Notes under the pieces: model-generated
Told to the model about the DNA's origin: nothing
Databases searched by the model: none
What the model saw: only the letters and a program-made list of their open reading frames with translations
From: an uncultured Bacteroides sp.
Lineage (GTDB): Bacteria > Bacteroidota > Bacteroidia > Bacteroidales > Bacteroidaceae
NCBI RefSeq assembly: GCF_937912035.1
Contig: NZ_CALDPF010000036.1
Location: forward strand, 62,001 to 126,000
Length of the DNA: 64,000 nucleotides
Direction of reading: 5' to 3'
Part shown: positions 29,782 to 41,535 of the stretch, piece by piece
Layout of the letters: each line of letters starts with the position of its first letter
Numbering within the stretch: position 1 is the first letter of the stretch
Made by a program: the position numbers and the translations under genes

Positions 29782-29789
29782 CAAAAGTA
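29782..29789 (-). promoter_or_regulatory. -7 box of the small lipoprotein gene
   Basis: Minus strand TACTTTTG, 34 bp before the ATG. A near-palindrome with GGG/CCC half-sites lies upstream at 29828-29848 and may be an operator. Confidence 0.5.
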
Positions 29790-29865
29790 CACACATCTAT
29801 TCACTTACTATAAAGTAAATTCCTATATTTTAAGGGGAATTTCCCTAAATGTGATAGGGATACAA

Positions 29866-29913
29866 GAAAGGCATTATGCCATGCTAATAAAAACAACATA
29901 TCATAATGCCTTA
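29866..29913 (-). terminator. Terminator of the ATP synthase operon
   Basis: Minus-strand stem AAGGCATTATG/CATAATGCCTT with a loop of about 25 bases, then TTCTT. It begins 26 bp after the atpG stop. Confidence 0.75.
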
Positions 29914-29938
29914 ATGTTATAGAAATTGAATGTAAATA

Positions 29939-30823
29939 TCAGGCCATTGTTCCGCCAACAATATCAAGCAATTCGTTCGTAATAGCCTGCTGACGGCTCT
30001 TGTTATATACCAAAGTCAGCTCCTGAATCAAATCGTTGGCATTGTCGGTAGCTATCTGCATTGCCATCGTACGGGCTGCATGTTCCGATGCTGCAGCGTC
30101 AAGCAATACCGTATAAATCTTCATCCTCAGAACCTTAGGAACAAGTGATTTCATTATAGTTTCAGCCGAAGGTTCAATAATATAGTCTGAAGACTGTTCT
30201 TTTACCTCAGAGTTTTCTGTATTGCCAACCTGTCCGTTTACATCAACAGGAAGATATGTTTCATGAGTCAGAATCTGGGATGATGTTGACTTGAAGTGAT
30301 TATACAGCAAATCTACTTTCTGTATCTCACCTTTCAGGAATTTACTCATGAGTTCAGAAGCCAAATCAGAAGCATCCTGATAATTTGGTTTTCCACTCAT
30401 GTGCTGATAATCTCCTGCCACTTCCATTCCCATCTTCTTTACCGCCTCAGCAATTTTCCTTCCTACAGGATAAATCAGGATATTCTCCTTTCCTACTTTA
30501 GCAGAATACTCATCAACCAGAGCTGACAAATGTCTGATAACATTTGCATTATATCCGCCACAAAGACTGCTGTTCGAAGCAAAAGCCACTATCGCCACCT
30601 TCTTTACCTGTTTATTGACAGAGAAAGGTGTCTGAACAGAAACGCCGGACGCCAAGAAATCTCTCAGAATTCCATGCAGCTTGTTCTCGTATGGAAGCAT
30701 ATTTTCTATAGCCTCCTGAGCCTTGTGCAGTTTTGCCGACGCCACCATCTTCATGGCCGAAGTAATCTTCAGCGTACCGTTTATAGAGTTTATTCTACTT
30801 TTAACTTCTTTCAGCGATGCCAT
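29939..30823 (-). CDS. atpG: ATP synthase F1 subunit gamma
   Basis: The 294-residue central-stalk subunit that rotates inside the alpha3beta3 ring. Both terminal coiled-coil helices are recognisable: SLKEVKSRINSINGTLKITSAMKMV at the start, and an end segment containing SEHAARTMAM, NKSRQQAIT and IVGGTMA. It is the last gene of the operon, 7 bp after atpA. Confidence 0.97.
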   Translation of the reverse strand: MASLKEVKSRINSINGTLKITSAMKMVASAKLHKAQEAIENMLPYENKLHGILRDFLASGVSVQTPFSVNKQVKKVAIVAFASNSSLCGGYNANVIRHLSALVDEYSAKVGKENILIYPVGRKIAEAVKKMGMEVAGDYQHMSGKPNYQDASDLASELMSKFLKGEIQKVDLLYNHFKSTSSQILTHETYLPVDVNGQVGNTENSEVKEQSSDYIIEPSAETIMKSLVPKVLRMKIYTVLLDAAASEHAARTMAMQIATDNANDLIQELTLVYNKSRQQAITNELLDIVGGTMA

Positions 30824-30830
30824 AATATAA

Positions 30831-32420
30831 TTACTGTTTATATTGAACTGCAGTTTCTGCTGCTACTTTTTCTATAATAGCCGTTACAGCATCATTTATC
30901 TGTCCGCTGGCCAAAACATCTATCACATCTTCCTTATAGTTCACACGAAGAGTTGAAAGGAATGTATCCTGGAAGCTACGTACCTTGTCAAGTGGAACTT
31001 CACGCATCAAACCGTGTGTACCGCAATAAAGGATTGCAATCTGCTCGCCAACCGGCATAGGTGAGTACTGAGGCTGAATAAGCAACTGGTTATTCTTACG
31101 TCCACGGTCGATAGCCATAGCTGTAACTGGGTCCATATCGCTGCTGAACTTAGAGAAAGCTTCAAGTTCACGATACTGTGCCTGGTCAATCTTCAGTGTA
31201 CCGGCAACCTTCTTCATACTCTTGATCTGCGCACTACCACCCACACGTGATACAGAAATACCCACGTTGATAGCAGGACGGAAACCTTGGTTAAAGAGGT
31301 CTGTTTCAAGGAATATCTGTCCGTCAGTGATTGAAATCACATTTGTAGGAATATATGCTGATACGTCACCAGCCTGAGTTTCAATAATAGGCAATGCAGT
31401 GAGCGAACCACCAGCCTTAACTTTTCCTTTCAGGCTTTCAGGCAGGTCATTCATCTGTTCTGCCACTTCCTGTTGGCTTATTATCTTAGCCGCACGTTCA
31501 AGCAAACGTGAATGCAGGTAGAAGATATCACCAGGATAAGCTTCACGTCCTGAAGGACGACGAAGGATAAGTGATACCTCACGATAAGCTACTGCCTGTT
31601 TTGACAAGTCATCATATACTACCAAGGCATGACGACCGGTGTCACGGAAATATTCTCCGATTGCAGCACCGGCAAACGGAGCGAAGTACTGCATTGCCGC
31701 AGGATCAGAGGCTGTAGCTGCAACTATCACTGTATAATCCATAGCACCACGTTCACGGAGTGCATTGACTATACTTGCCACAGTAGAACCTTTCTGACCT
31801 ATCGCTACATAAATACAGTAAACCGGATTTCCTGCCTCATAATTAGAGCGCTGATTGATAATTGTATCAATAGCAATAGCTGTCTTTCCTGTCTGACGGT
31901 CGCCGATAATCAACTCACGCTGTCCGCGTCCTATAGGAATCATGGCATCAATAGCCTTCAGACCAGTCTGCAACGGTTCTGTTACAGGCTGACGGAAAAT
32001 AACTCCCGGAGCCTTACGTTCAAGCGGCATCTCGAATGTCTCGCCTAAGATGTCGCCACGTCCATCCAATGGAACACCCAGAGGGTCGATTACACGTCCC
32101 AACATACCCTCACCAACATTGATGGAAGCGATGTGTTTGGTACGTTTCACTATCATTCCTTCTTTAATCTGGTCTGTAGGACCTAGCAGGACTGCACCCA
32201 CATTGTCCTCTTCCAGATTCATTACCGTACCCATGATACCGTTCTCGAATTTCAGAAGCTCGTTTGCTTCAGCATTACGCAAGCCATATATACGAGCCAC
32301 ACCATCACTCACCTGCAACACGGTACCTACCTCATCGAATTTAAGAGAGGTATCTATACCTTCAAGTTGCTGGAGCAATACTTCCGAGACTTCGCTGGGT
32401 TTTATAGTATTATCTGCCAT
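30831..32420 (-). CDS. atpA: ATP synthase F1 subunit alpha
   Basis: A 529-residue non-catalytic nucleotide-binding subunit. Walker A is GDRQTGKTA. Also visible are the signature [17 protein letters not shown] and the DELSEED-equivalent region near the C-terminus. It lies between atpH and atpG with short gaps. Confidence 0.98.
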   Translation of the reverse strand: MADNTIKPSEVSEVLLQQLEGIDTSLKFDEVGTVLQVSDGVARIYGLRNAEANELLKFENGIMGTVMNLEEDNVGAVLLGPTDQIKEGMIVKRTKHIASINVGEGMLGRVIDPLGVPLDGRGDILGETFEMPLERKAPGVIFRQPVTEPLQTGLKAIDAMIPIGRGQRELIIGDRQTGKTAIAIDTIINQRSNYEAGNPVYCIYVAIGQKGSTVASIVNALRERGAMDYTVIVAATASDPAAMQYFAPFAGAAIGEYFRDTGRHALVVYDDLSKQAVAYREVSLILRRPSGREAYPGDIFYLHSRLLERAAKIISQQEVAEQMNDLPESLKGKVKAGGSLTALPIIETQAGDVSAYIPTNVISITDGQIFLETDLFNQGFRPAINVGISVSRVGGSAQIKSMKKVAGTLKIDQAQYRELEAFSKFSSDMDPVTAMAIDRGRKNNQLLIQPQYSPMPVGEQIAILYCGTHGLMREVPLDKVRSFQDTFLSTLRVNYKEDVIDVLASGQINDAVTAIIEKVAAETAVQYKQ

Positions 32421-32439
32421 TCTTAGTCAATTCAAATAA

Positions 32440-32994
32440 TTAAACTATTCTTCTGTTCTTCTCAATAAACTGACGCTTAACTTTTTTAAGCTGGTAATCG
32501 ACGCTGGCATCAAGACGATATCCATCTATTTCCATAATGTAACCGCCTATAATAGAAGGATCTATCTTAGAAGTTATTTCTATCTTGGAATTAGTTCTCT
32601 GGCTACCAATTTTTTCAAGATGCTTTACCAATTCCGGAGCTTCGATTGCAGTTGTCAGTTTACCCATCAATATATGCTTCCTTTCCCTATACAGGTCAAT
32701 ATATGACCATGTCATGAATTGCAAGAATTTCTCCCTCTTACCATTAAGTACCAGCAAGAGGAAACGTTTCATTTCTTCAGTGACATCTTTACCTCCCGCT
32801 GCCTCAACAAGTAAATTCAATTTTTCCTGTTTCGTAACAACCGGATTATCAATAGTCCTTCTCAAATCAGGAACATTAGCAAAATGTCTGGCCAGCGTTT
32901 TTACCTCTTCATATATCTTGTCTTCATTGCCTCTGTCCATTGCAAAGTCCAACAAAGCCTTGGCATAACGCCTTGAAACAACTCCTGTATTCAT
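32440..32994 (-). CDS. atpH: ATP synthase F1 subunit delta
   Basis: A 184-residue OSCP/delta subunit joining the peripheral stalk to the top of F1. The N-terminal helical bundle starts SRRYAKALLDFA, and the C-terminal GGYIMEIDGYRLDASV matches the family signature. It follows atpF by 6 bp. Confidence 0.95.
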   Translation of the reverse strand: MNTGVVSRRYAKALLDFAMDRGNEDKIYEEVKTLARHFANVPDLRRTIDNPVVTKQEKLNLLVEAAGGKDVTEEMKRFLLLVLNGKREKFLQFMTWSYIDLYRERKHILMGKLTTAIEAPELVKHLEKIGSQRTNSKIEITSKIDPSIIGGYIMEIDGYRLDASVDYQLKKVKRQFIEKNRRIV

Positions 32995-33000
32995 ACTAGG

Positions 33001-33501
33001 TTATTTAGAAGATTCAACCATTTCGTCCACCAACCGACTGATAAGTTCAGTCTGTTCCTTCTCATCGGCCAATTTTGTACGCATTACTTTTTCAGCAATA
33101 CCTACAGAGAGTAAAGCCACCTGACGCCGGATATCGCGGATTGCACTTTCTTTTTCGGTTTCAATCTGCTTTTTCATTTCCTCCATCAAACGGTCACCTT
33201 CCAGACGAGCCTTTTCCTGGGCTTCTCTAATGATACGGTCACGCGTTTCTGTTGCCGATTTCAGGATTCGGGCTTGTTCCTCATGGGCCTGAGCCAGGAT
33301 TTTCTCGCCTTCAATCTTCACGTTGGCCAATTGTTCGTTGGCTTCACGCGCTGCTTTAAGCGAGTTGTCAATATACGCCTTCCGATCGTCAACCATTTTG
33401 ATGATAACAGGGAATCCGAATTTTGCCAACAAAAAGAAGACAATACCGAATACCACTACCATCCAAAACAGTAACCCCGGATCCGGAGTCAACAATCCCA
33501 T
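33001..33501 (-). CDS. atpF: ATP synthase Fo subunit b
   Basis: A 166-residue peripheral-stalk subunit. One N-terminal membrane helix (LLFWMVVVFGIVFFLLAKFG) is followed by a long charged coiled coil, EQARILKSATETRDRIIREA. It lies 10 bp after atpE. Confidence 0.96.
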   Translation of the reverse strand: MGLLTPDPGLLFWMVVVFGIVFFLLAKFGFPVIIKMVDDRKAYIDNSLKAAREANEQLANVKIEGEKILAQAHEEQARILKSATETRDRIIREAQEKARLEGDRLMEEMKKQIETEKESAIRDIRRQVALLSVGIAEKVMRTKLADEKEQTELISRLVDEMVESSK

Positions 33502-33511
33502 AAGCTGTATA

Positions 33512-33799
<288 letters not shown>

Positions 33800-33802
33800 T
33801 CA

Positions 33803-34873
33803 TTAATTTTCTTCTTTTTTCTCTTCTTTTACACGAGAAAGGCCGATAAATACAGCCGAAAGCATAGTAAACACATAAGCCTGGATAAATGCCACCAAAA
33901 CTTCAAGTGCCGTCATGAATACTCCGAAGGCAACTGATACGAATGTCATTGTGCCATTGATGAGAGGACCAATCTTCACTGTTATGAAAATTATAGCCAA
34001 CAAGCTTAATATGGCTGCATGTCCTGCCATTATATTGGCAAAAAGACGTATCATCAATGCAAACGGCTTGGTGAACAATCCGAAAAATTCTATAACCGGC
34101 ATCATAGGTACCGGAGCTTTAAGCCAAACCGGAACTTCCGGCCAAAACACCTCTTTCCAATATTCCTTGGTAGCAAAAGCGTTCGTAAAAAAGAAAGTAA
34201 CCAATGCCAGAACAAGCGTTATGGCTATATTACCGGTAACATTAGCTCCTCCAGGGAAGAAAGGTATAAGTCCCATAAGGTTATTAACCAAAATAAAGAA
34301 GAAAGCTGTAAGCAAATATGGAGCATACCTTTGGTAATCAGGACCTATACATGCCTTTATTACATCATTATACACCATTAGCACCACAGATTCTATCATT
34401 CCTACTCCACCTTTAGGAGCACCGTTTTCTACAGGATGTTTCTTATACCATCTGGCACATCCCAATACTATCCATACCAATATGGCACTGTTTATCATAA
34501 GTGCCAAAACATTTTTTGTAATGGATATGTCCAAAGGACGTACTTCCTCGCCCGCAGCATTGCGTTCAACTATTTTTCCGTCGTATGTTCCACCTTCGGC
34601 AATGTAAAGTCCCTCATACTCACCTTCTTCAAGTCTTTCTGACGAAAACACATGCCATCCAGTACTGCTTTTCACTATTACCGGAAGCGGTATTGTGATA
34701 TGAGCATCTCCTATGCTGACAATATGCCAAGAGTAGGCATCGTTGATATGTCCGAACACCAGTTCATTGACATCCACATCACCACCCTCTTCATGAGAGC
34801 TGTCTGTTGATGCAAATCCCGATGTAAAAACCATCAGTAACACCAAAGTCCATATGTAACGTACTTTTTTCAT
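33803..34873 (-). CDS. atpB: ATP synthase Fo subunit a, extended form with signal peptide
   Basis: A 356-residue proton-channel subunit, about 85 residues longer than the E. coli protein. The extension begins with a signal peptide (ending near GFAST) and a His/Glu-rich periplasmic segment with SSHEEGGDVD. The core helices carry the essential arginine in MIRLFANIMAGH. This form is usual in Bacteroidota. It overlaps the preceding small membrane gene by 4 bp. Confidence 0.95.
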   Translation of the reverse strand: MKKVRYIWTLVLLMVFTSGFASTDSSHEEGGDVDVNELVFGHINDAYSWHIVSIGDAHITIPLPVIVKSSTGWHVFSSERLEEGEYEGLYIAEGGTYDGKIVERNAAGEEVRPLDISITKNVLALMINSAILVWIVLGCARWYKKHPVENGAPKGGVGMIESVVLMVYNDVIKACIGPDYQRYAPYLLTAFFFILVNNLMGLIPFFPGGANVTGNIAITLVLALVTFFFTNAFATKEYWKEVFWPEVPVWLKAPVPMMPVIEFFGLFTKPFALMIRLFANIMAGHAAILSLLAIIFITVKIGPLINGTMTFVSVAFGVFMTALEVLVAFIQAYVFTMLSAVFIGLSRVKEEKKEEN

Positions 34874-35289
34874 TGTTTCTGTTTTAGTTTTTTCTTCTTT
34901 TTAAGTCTCAGTTCGATATTTGTAAAATATACAGTTTCAAATATGAGAAAAGATATGTAGAACGCCATAAAGGTTGCTATAAAAGGCAAAACTTCATGTC
35001 GCACAGCAAAACAGTATATAGCTACTATCAGTACACTGACAAGAAACTTTGTTCCTTTACAAACCAGAAACAGTGGAACCATCTTATCTTCTCCCAACCG
35101 ATAAGCCAGAGAAAACATGTTAATGTAGAACAGACCGAAGAGGTAAAAAAACACAGGAATGGCAGGAAACCATGGGAAATACCTGTCTGGTATAAACAAA
35201 TGGTAAATCAAACCTATCACAACAGACAATATCAAAGTCAATATTGTCATTTTTTTTATAAATATCCTCTTTGCCTTGAGCAAAAACAT
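34870..35289 (-). CDS. Small four-helix membrane protein in the AtpI position
   Basis: A 139-residue protein with four predicted membrane segments and a lysine-rich tail (LRLKKKKKLKQKQ). It sits between atpC and atpB, overlapping atpB by 4 bp, so it belongs to the operon. It may be an AtpI-like factor for c-ring assembly or Mg2+ transport, but I see no decisive motif, and the call rests on place and topology. Confidence 0.7.
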   Translation of the reverse strand: MFLLKAKRIFIKKMTILTLILSVVIGLIYHLFIPDRYFPWFPAIPVFFYLFGLFYINMFSLAYRLGEDKMVPLFLVCKGTKFLVSVLIVAIYCFAVRHEVLPFIATFMAFYISFLIFETVYFTNIELRLKKKKKLKQKQ

Positions 35290-35308
35290 GTTTTTCAGAT
35301 TTTTCGGT

Positions 35309-35581
35309 TTATAATTCTACGCACACTGAGACCAAATTATCTTTAACCTCAACGAATCCTCCTGTAATTTTCAATCTTTGCGTATCTCTCTGCACCCTGT
35401 AATGTGCCTCGCCACACTGATAGACCACTTCACCATCCTTTAATGAAGATATTATCGGAGCGTGGTTTACAAGCACCTGGAATTTTCCTAGTTCACCCGG
35501 AAGTTCCACCCAGTTGACAGGGCCATCGAAAAGAGTACGCTCCGGTGAAATAATCACCAGATGCAAATTCTTCCTGTCCAT
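35309..35581 (-). CDS. atpC: ATP synthase F1 subunit epsilon, short form
   Basis: 90 residues holding only the N-terminal beta-sandwich (LHLVIISPERTLFDGPV and VNHAPIISSLKDGEV). The C-terminal helical pair that inhibits ATP hydrolysis in E. coli epsilon (about 138 residues) is absent, so epsilon inhibition of that kind is not expected. Confidence 0.94.
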   Translation of the reverse strand: MDRKNLHLVIISPERTLFDGPVNWVELPGELGKFQVLVNHAPIISSLKDGEVVYQCGEAHYRVQRDTQRLKITGGFVEVKDNLVSVCVEL

Positions 35582-35586
35582 AGGCG

Positions 35587-37116
<1,530 letters not shown>

Positions 37117-37151
37117 CTAATCTGTTAAATAATTATCTTAATTGTATATCG

Positions 37152-37159
37152 CAAATTTA
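37152..37159 (-). promoter_or_regulatory. -7 box of the ATP synthase operon
   Basis: Minus strand TAAATTTG followed by C, 39 bp before the atpD ATG. No clear -33 element is visible. The remaining 140 bp to the ABC permease gene shows nothing further. Confidence 0.5.
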
Positions 37160-37303
37160 ATATATTATCCAGTAAAGATGTACCATAATGTAACATTTTT
37201 TAGCCTTAAGATAATGTTATAGGACATAATATATGAGAATTATCCCATAAAGATTTACATATAATCACACCACATAAAGACTTTTTAAACTCAAACAAGC
37301 CTT

Positions 37304-38482
37304 TTAAAGTATAGAATTGATCTTTCTCCTTATAGCAATAATATTATAAACTGATACTACCACAAACAAAAGTACACCACTGAAGCATGCGTACATAATA
37401 TTTCCTCCACTTTCCACTGTAATAATGTCAGAAAGCGCATCCATATATATACCTCTTATAAATAGCAAAATAATTACAGACAGTACCAGAACCGAAAAAT
37501 TCATAACTATTGTCAATATCTGGTATGGTCTTGCCACCCTCGAATTGCTATATCCTATAAGAATAAGATTTTCCAACTTGTCAGTATTCTTCTGTAATAA
37601 CAGATATATACTCAATAATAATATGTAGAATGAAAGCAAGCTAATAACTATCCCTACAGTCATCACCACTCCTACAGCCAGTTTCAGAAACCACGTAATC
37701 TTTCCTGCATCCAGCTTGTTATCCTCAGTCTCGTAACCGTTGTCACTGAAATATTCCGCTATCCTCTCATCAGCAGGATTGTCCACCTCAATTATAAGCC
37801 TTGACGGTTCCCACGCCTTATTTCCGCCGTATGACGCATTGGCTGCACTCATAAATGCTTCCGGAACCAGTATAGTATTAAGTCTGTTGGAGAATCCCAC
37901 AATGCGACCTTTCTTCACCTCCCGCATACCATTGCCTGATATATATAAATTGAGCGACACCAGTCCGACCATGCCTTCAGACAGTTGTGGCAAATTCCTG
38001 CTTCTGGCAAACCCGAAATTATAAAGATTGAGATAATTGCGAGGTATTATGATTGGAATTTCCTTCTGTCCTTCTGTGTATCTCCACGACTCAGCTTTCA
38101 CGTCCACGAAATTATCAGGAACCGATTCAAGAAACATTGCCGTAGACATATCCATTCCTCCGAAAGAAATACCCGCCGACACCTTAAACTGAGCAGGCTG
38201 GAAGGCTCCGACTCCTACAGTAAATGGCTGCGATTCCAGTTCTTCCATTTCGTACGTAGAAAAAGTACCGCTCTTTCCGGCAAGACTTCCCAACGTGCTG
38301 ACCTTCTTTGTCACTACTATATAATCTTTCTTAATAAAACTGTCCTCCTGCGTAAACACAGGCGATACATCATTATAGAACTGTATCCCCAACATCACTA
38401 TCACCATGCCGCACAGGTTGGCAATAAAGAACCCCGCCAGCTGCGCCACACTGATATGTTGTTTTAATAATCTCCAAAGCAT
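37304..38482 (-). CDS. ABC transporter permease, FtsX/MacB-like topology
   Basis: 392 residues: one N-terminal membrane helix, a large extracytoplasmic domain of about 210 residues, then three membrane helices (near 262-295, 312-340 and 360-385). This is the layout of FtsX/LolC-type permeases. The ATPase gene ends 20 bp upstream, so the two form a transporter, perhaps for lipoproteins or other envelope cargo. The cargo is unknown. Confidence 0.8.
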   Translation of the reverse strand: MLWRLLKQHISVAQLAGFFIANLCGMVIVMLGIQFYNDVSPVFTQEDSFIKKDYIVVTKKVSTLGSLAGKSGTFSTYEMEELESQPFTVGVGAFQPAQFKVSAGISFGGMDMSTAMFLESVPDNFVDVKAESWRYTEGQKEIPIIIPRNYLNLYNFGFARSRNLPQLSEGMVGLVSLNLYISGNGMREVKKGRIVGFSNRLNTILVPEAFMSAANASYGGNKAWEPSRLIIEVDNPADERIAEYFSDNGYETEDNKLDAGKITWFLKLAVGVVMTVGIVISLLSFYILLLSIYLLLQKNTDKLENLILIGYSNSRVARPYQILTIVMNFSVLVLSVIILLFIRGIYMDALSDIITVESGGNIMYACFSGVLLFVVVSVYNIIAIRRKINSIL

Positions 38483-38502
38483 CTTGATATCCTCTATAAG
38501 TT

Positions 38503-39147
38503 TTAAAGTTTTATTTCGGCATCATAATTCATATCCAGACGACGGCCTATGGAAGTTACAACAACTCCCACTCCCCTTTCACGGATTTCACTGTCAAGAA
38601 TTTTAGCCATAACACTTCCGTTGGCATCGTCCAGATGACTAACCGGCTCATCCATAAACAGGAAATCTGAAGGCTGACACAACATTCTGACGAAAGCCAC
38701 CCTTTGCTGCTGCCCGAACGACATCCGTCCTACAGGTTCAGCCCACTTGTCATCTATTCCAAGCATAGAGAACCAACTTCTTATCTGTTCCTCATCCCTG
38801 AAATGCGTCAGATTATTTTTCAGAATTACATTCTCACCAGCCGTAAGCTCAGGAAACAGACGCAGTTCCTGAAACATCATTCCAAGGTTCCTCTGCCTCA
38901 CATCAGTCCATCTGTCACCCGACAGACTTCTGACATCAGTGTCATCAAAGCGGATCGTACCTTCATAATCCTTTCTGTATCCATAAATAAAACTGCAAAG
39001 TGACGATTTACCCGTACCAGAAGCCGCTTCTATCAAATAAGACTTTCCTTTCTCAAGCTCCAGTTTCTTACGCCACACGCCAGAAACAAGATTCTCACGT
39101 CCGGCAAAAACATCCGGAAGCACATTATCCAATTCTATCCTATACAC
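38503..39147 (-). CDS. ABC transporter ATP-binding protein (LolD-like)
   Basis: 214 residues with Walker A ASGTGKSS, a Q-loop in MMFQELRLFPEL, the signature MSFGQQQRVAF, Walker B FLFMDEPVSHLDD and a C-terminal switch region (VVTSIG, where a His would be usual). It pairs with the downstream permease. The weak switch-His match may be real divergence. Confidence 0.9.
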   Translation of the reverse strand: MYRIELDNVLPDVFAGRENLVSGVWRKKLELEKGKSYLIEAASGTGKSSLCSFIYGYRKDYEGTIRFDDTDVRSLSGDRWTDVRQRNLGMMFQELRLFPELTAGENVILKNNLTHFRDEEQIRSWFSMLGIDDKWAEPVGRMSFGQQQRVAFVRMLCQPSDFLFMDEPVSHLDDANGSVMAKILDSEIRERGVGVVVTSIGRRLDMNYDAEIKL

Positions 39148-39159
39148 CTTTCAGTACAT

Positions 39160-40686
39160 TTAATTATTTAATAATACAGACAGCGGATTTCTGTTCTTGT
39201 CCTTCATTATAATTTCAATATGAACATTACTGCCGTCAGCACTCTCCACTGTAAGATAATCCAGCCCACCAAAGAAAGCCAGCACCGAAGCCATACTTCC
39301 CTTAAGTTTACTTAAATCGAACAAACGGTCCAAAGAAGTCAGATCAGAAACCATAAAGAATCTTTGTCCTTTCACTCTTTCTCCCCATTCACGATTTCTG
39401 AGTGAAAGTCCCAACACACGCCTGTCTATCAGAGATTCCTTGTTGGTCACATAAAACTGTCCATCCTTAATTCCTATCCATAAAGCCAGATATCCGAGAG
39501 CTAGCCCTACCAGGCTTCCGTCCACGGTCTTGAATTCATACCCATTGTCGCCATGGTTTCTGAGTATTACCTGTCCTCCGGACAGTGCAGCCATAGACTT
39601 AAGAGTCTCAAAAGACTTGAGGAAGGCATCAGTAGTGACATCTGCAAAAGCTATAAATTCTCTTCCGTCAGGACCTGACATACCCAAAGCCACATCACCC
39701 TTAATTGCACTGAAGACAGAACCGAAATCAAGCGGTATCATAGACTTTTCGAAATACCTTCTGACAGAAGGATTCTCGCATATAAAATCATAGAATTCTC
39801 CTCCTTTAATATTTGCCGTCGCCCAAAACGGAGTATTTTGAGGGAATACATCCAAATAACTACCTTCAATATCCGATGTCACCATCTGTTTCTTTTCCAG
39901 AATACCCTTCATCACCTTGTCAGCGACCATCATCTCAACATCCATTACAGTCTTTCCGGTAGTAAAATCCACCGTAGAAACGGCCTTAACATCCTTCAGA
40001 CGCATTTCTGCCGATACTCCCATTATAAGAGGATACACAGCTTCATGGGGCAACACATCAAGCGAACTCCATACTATTATGTCGCCTTTCTTCTGCTCCA
40101 TAATTTTAAAATCGTCCGAAGCGGAGAAACCTTCACCGTTTTTCTGGCGCAACCACATAGACGCCTGCCTAACCAAAGACTTCGGATCCGAACCCTTATT
40201 ATCTGCCACCAGCACCATTGCGCCATCATTATATGCCAATAACCAGTTGCCCACCACAGTCCATTCACATCCGTCAGTTTCTTTTACAGGCAAACAAATC
40301 TGTTGTTTTTTCAGAGCTTCAATAAGTTCTTCAAGCTTATCCCTGTCAGTCACTTTGACAAGCAATCCTCCCATTTTGGCCTGTTCACCCATGAAGAGAT
40401 AAATTTTCTCTTTCAGTCCAAGTCCACTTTCTTCAGCATCACGGAAAATCTTCTCAACAAGAGCCTCCGAACCAACCAGTCCACTCTTCACCATATTCTC
40501 AAATCTGGAAACGACAGCTTTGTCGGCTTTATCACCACTCAGCCTACTTTTCTCCGACATTGAATTTGCATCAATGGCTACCACAGCCGCCGATTTTGCC
40601 GGTATTGCATTTCTATAATCCGATGTACTGCCACAAGCCGCCATAAATAGAGCCAACACCGGAACAGACAAATATTTCAATTTCAT
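39160..40686 (-). CDS. DUF4836 family lipoprotein
   Basis: Start set at the ATG at 40686, which opens a lipoprotein signal (MKLKYLSVPVLALFMAAC). The frame extends 15 codons upstream without one. The mature part begins with AIPAKSAAVVAIDANSM, the hallmark of DUF4836. The function is unknown. It is part of the rsmE-DUF4836-ABC run, with 12 bp to the ATPase gene. Confidence 0.82.
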   Translation of the reverse strand: MKLKYLSVPVLALFMAACGSTSDYRNAIPAKSAAVVAIDANSMSEKSRLSGDKADKAVVSRFENMVKSGLVGSEALVEKIFRDAEESGLGLKEKIYLFMGEQAKMGGLLVKVTDRDKLEELIEALKKQQICLPVKETDGCEWTVVGNWLLAYNDGAMVLVADNKGSDPKSLVRQASMWLRQKNGEGFSASDDFKIMEQKKGDIIVWSSLDVLPHEAVYPLIMGVSAEMRLKDVKAVSTVDFTTGKTVMDVEMMVADKVMKGILEKKQMVTSDIEGSYLDVFPQNTPFWATANIKGGEFYDFICENPSVRRYFEKSMIPLDFGSVFSAIKGDVALGMSGPDGREFIAFADVTTDAFLKSFETLKSMAALSGGQVILRNHGDNGYEFKTVDGSLVGLALGYLALWIGIKDGQFYVTNKESLIDRRVLGLSLRNREWGERVKGQRFFMVSDLTSLDRLFDLSKLKGSMASVLAFFGGLDYLTVESADGSNVHIEIIMKDKNRNPLSVLLNN

Positions 40687-40720
40687 TTTTTCCTGTTTGA
40701 TATTAGTTTTTAGATATATC

Positions 40721-41422
40721 CTATTCAGCATTCATAAGATTCATAGTATGAACAGCCACCAAAGCCGCAGTTTCAGTACGCAAACGAGATTTACCCAGAC
40801 TTACAGGCTTGAAACCTTTCTTTATCGCCATTTCCACTTCCTCTTTACTGAAATCACCTTCCGGACCAATCAGCACCAGAGCATCATTGCCAGGCACTAT
40901 AGCATCCTTAAGCAGAACTTTCTCTCCCTCATTACAGTGCGCAATAAACTTGTCACCATTAAAGTCCATTTTCATAAACTTATCGAAGTCAATCATCTCA
41001 TTTACAACGGGCTTACGTGCCTTTAGCGACTGTTTCACAGCCGAAACAACGATTTTTTCAACCCTCTCTGTCTTTATCACCTTTCTTTCCGAGTAACGGC
41101 AATTAAGGAAAGTAATCTCGTCCACCCCTATTTCAGTTGCCTTTTCTGCAAACCACTCTATGCGGTCCATCATCTTTGTAGGCGCCATAGCTATATGCAG
41201 ATGTCCTTTCCACAAAGGTTCCTGAAAAGTTTTTTCAATAATCCTTACCTGGCATCTCTTGCCCGAAGCAGCACTAATGGCAGCCTTATAGAAATACCCT
41301 TTACCATCGGTCAGAGAAATCTCATCTCCTATATTGAGTCTTAAAACTCTCAAACAGTGCCCCGCTTCTTCAGCCGGAAGCTCTGAATCAGTAAGTATGT
41401 CCGGTGTATAAAATACGTGCAT
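40721..41422 (-). CDS. rsmE: 16S rRNA (uracil-1498-N3)-methyltransferase
   Basis: A SPOUT methyltransferase modifying U1498 of 16S rRNA. Start set at the ATG at 41422 (MHVFYTPDIL); the longer frame adds ten unrelated residues. An N-terminal PUA-like domain precedes the knot, with VLIGPEGDFSKEEV and SLGKSRLRTETAALVA, both diagnostic. It is the first gene of its run. Confidence 0.94.
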   Translation of the reverse strand: MHVFYTPDILTDSELPAEEAGHCLRVLRLNIGDEISLTDGKGYFYKAAISAASGKRCQVRIIEKTFQEPLWKGHLHIAMAPTKMMDRIEWFAEKATEIGVDEITFLNCRYSERKVIKTERVEKIVVSAVKQSLKARKPVVNEMIDFDKFMKMDFNGDKFIAHCNEGEKVLLKDAIVPGNDALVLIGPEGDFSKEEVEMAIKKGFKPVSLGKSRLRTETAALVAVHTMNLMNAE

Positions 41423-41449
41423 AATAATATACTTGAAATTAAAAACGAA

Positions 41450-41457
41450 CAAATGTA
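41450..41457 (-). promoter_or_regulatory. -7 box of rsmE
   Basis: Minus strand TACATTTG, 28 bp before the ATG at 41422; supports the shorter start. Confidence 0.5.
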
Positions 41458-41499
41458 ACTATTTTTCCGATACTTCAGAGACTGAAAAGATTTTTTTTG

Positions 41500-41507
41500 T
41501 AAGTTTG
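41500..41507 (+). promoter_or_regulatory. -7 box of the DUF4468 gene
   Basis: TAAGTTTG followed by C, 28 bp before the ATG at 41536; divergent from rsmE. Confidence 0.55.
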
Positions 41508-41535
41508 CTGCTGTTAACAACAAAACAACCCAAAC

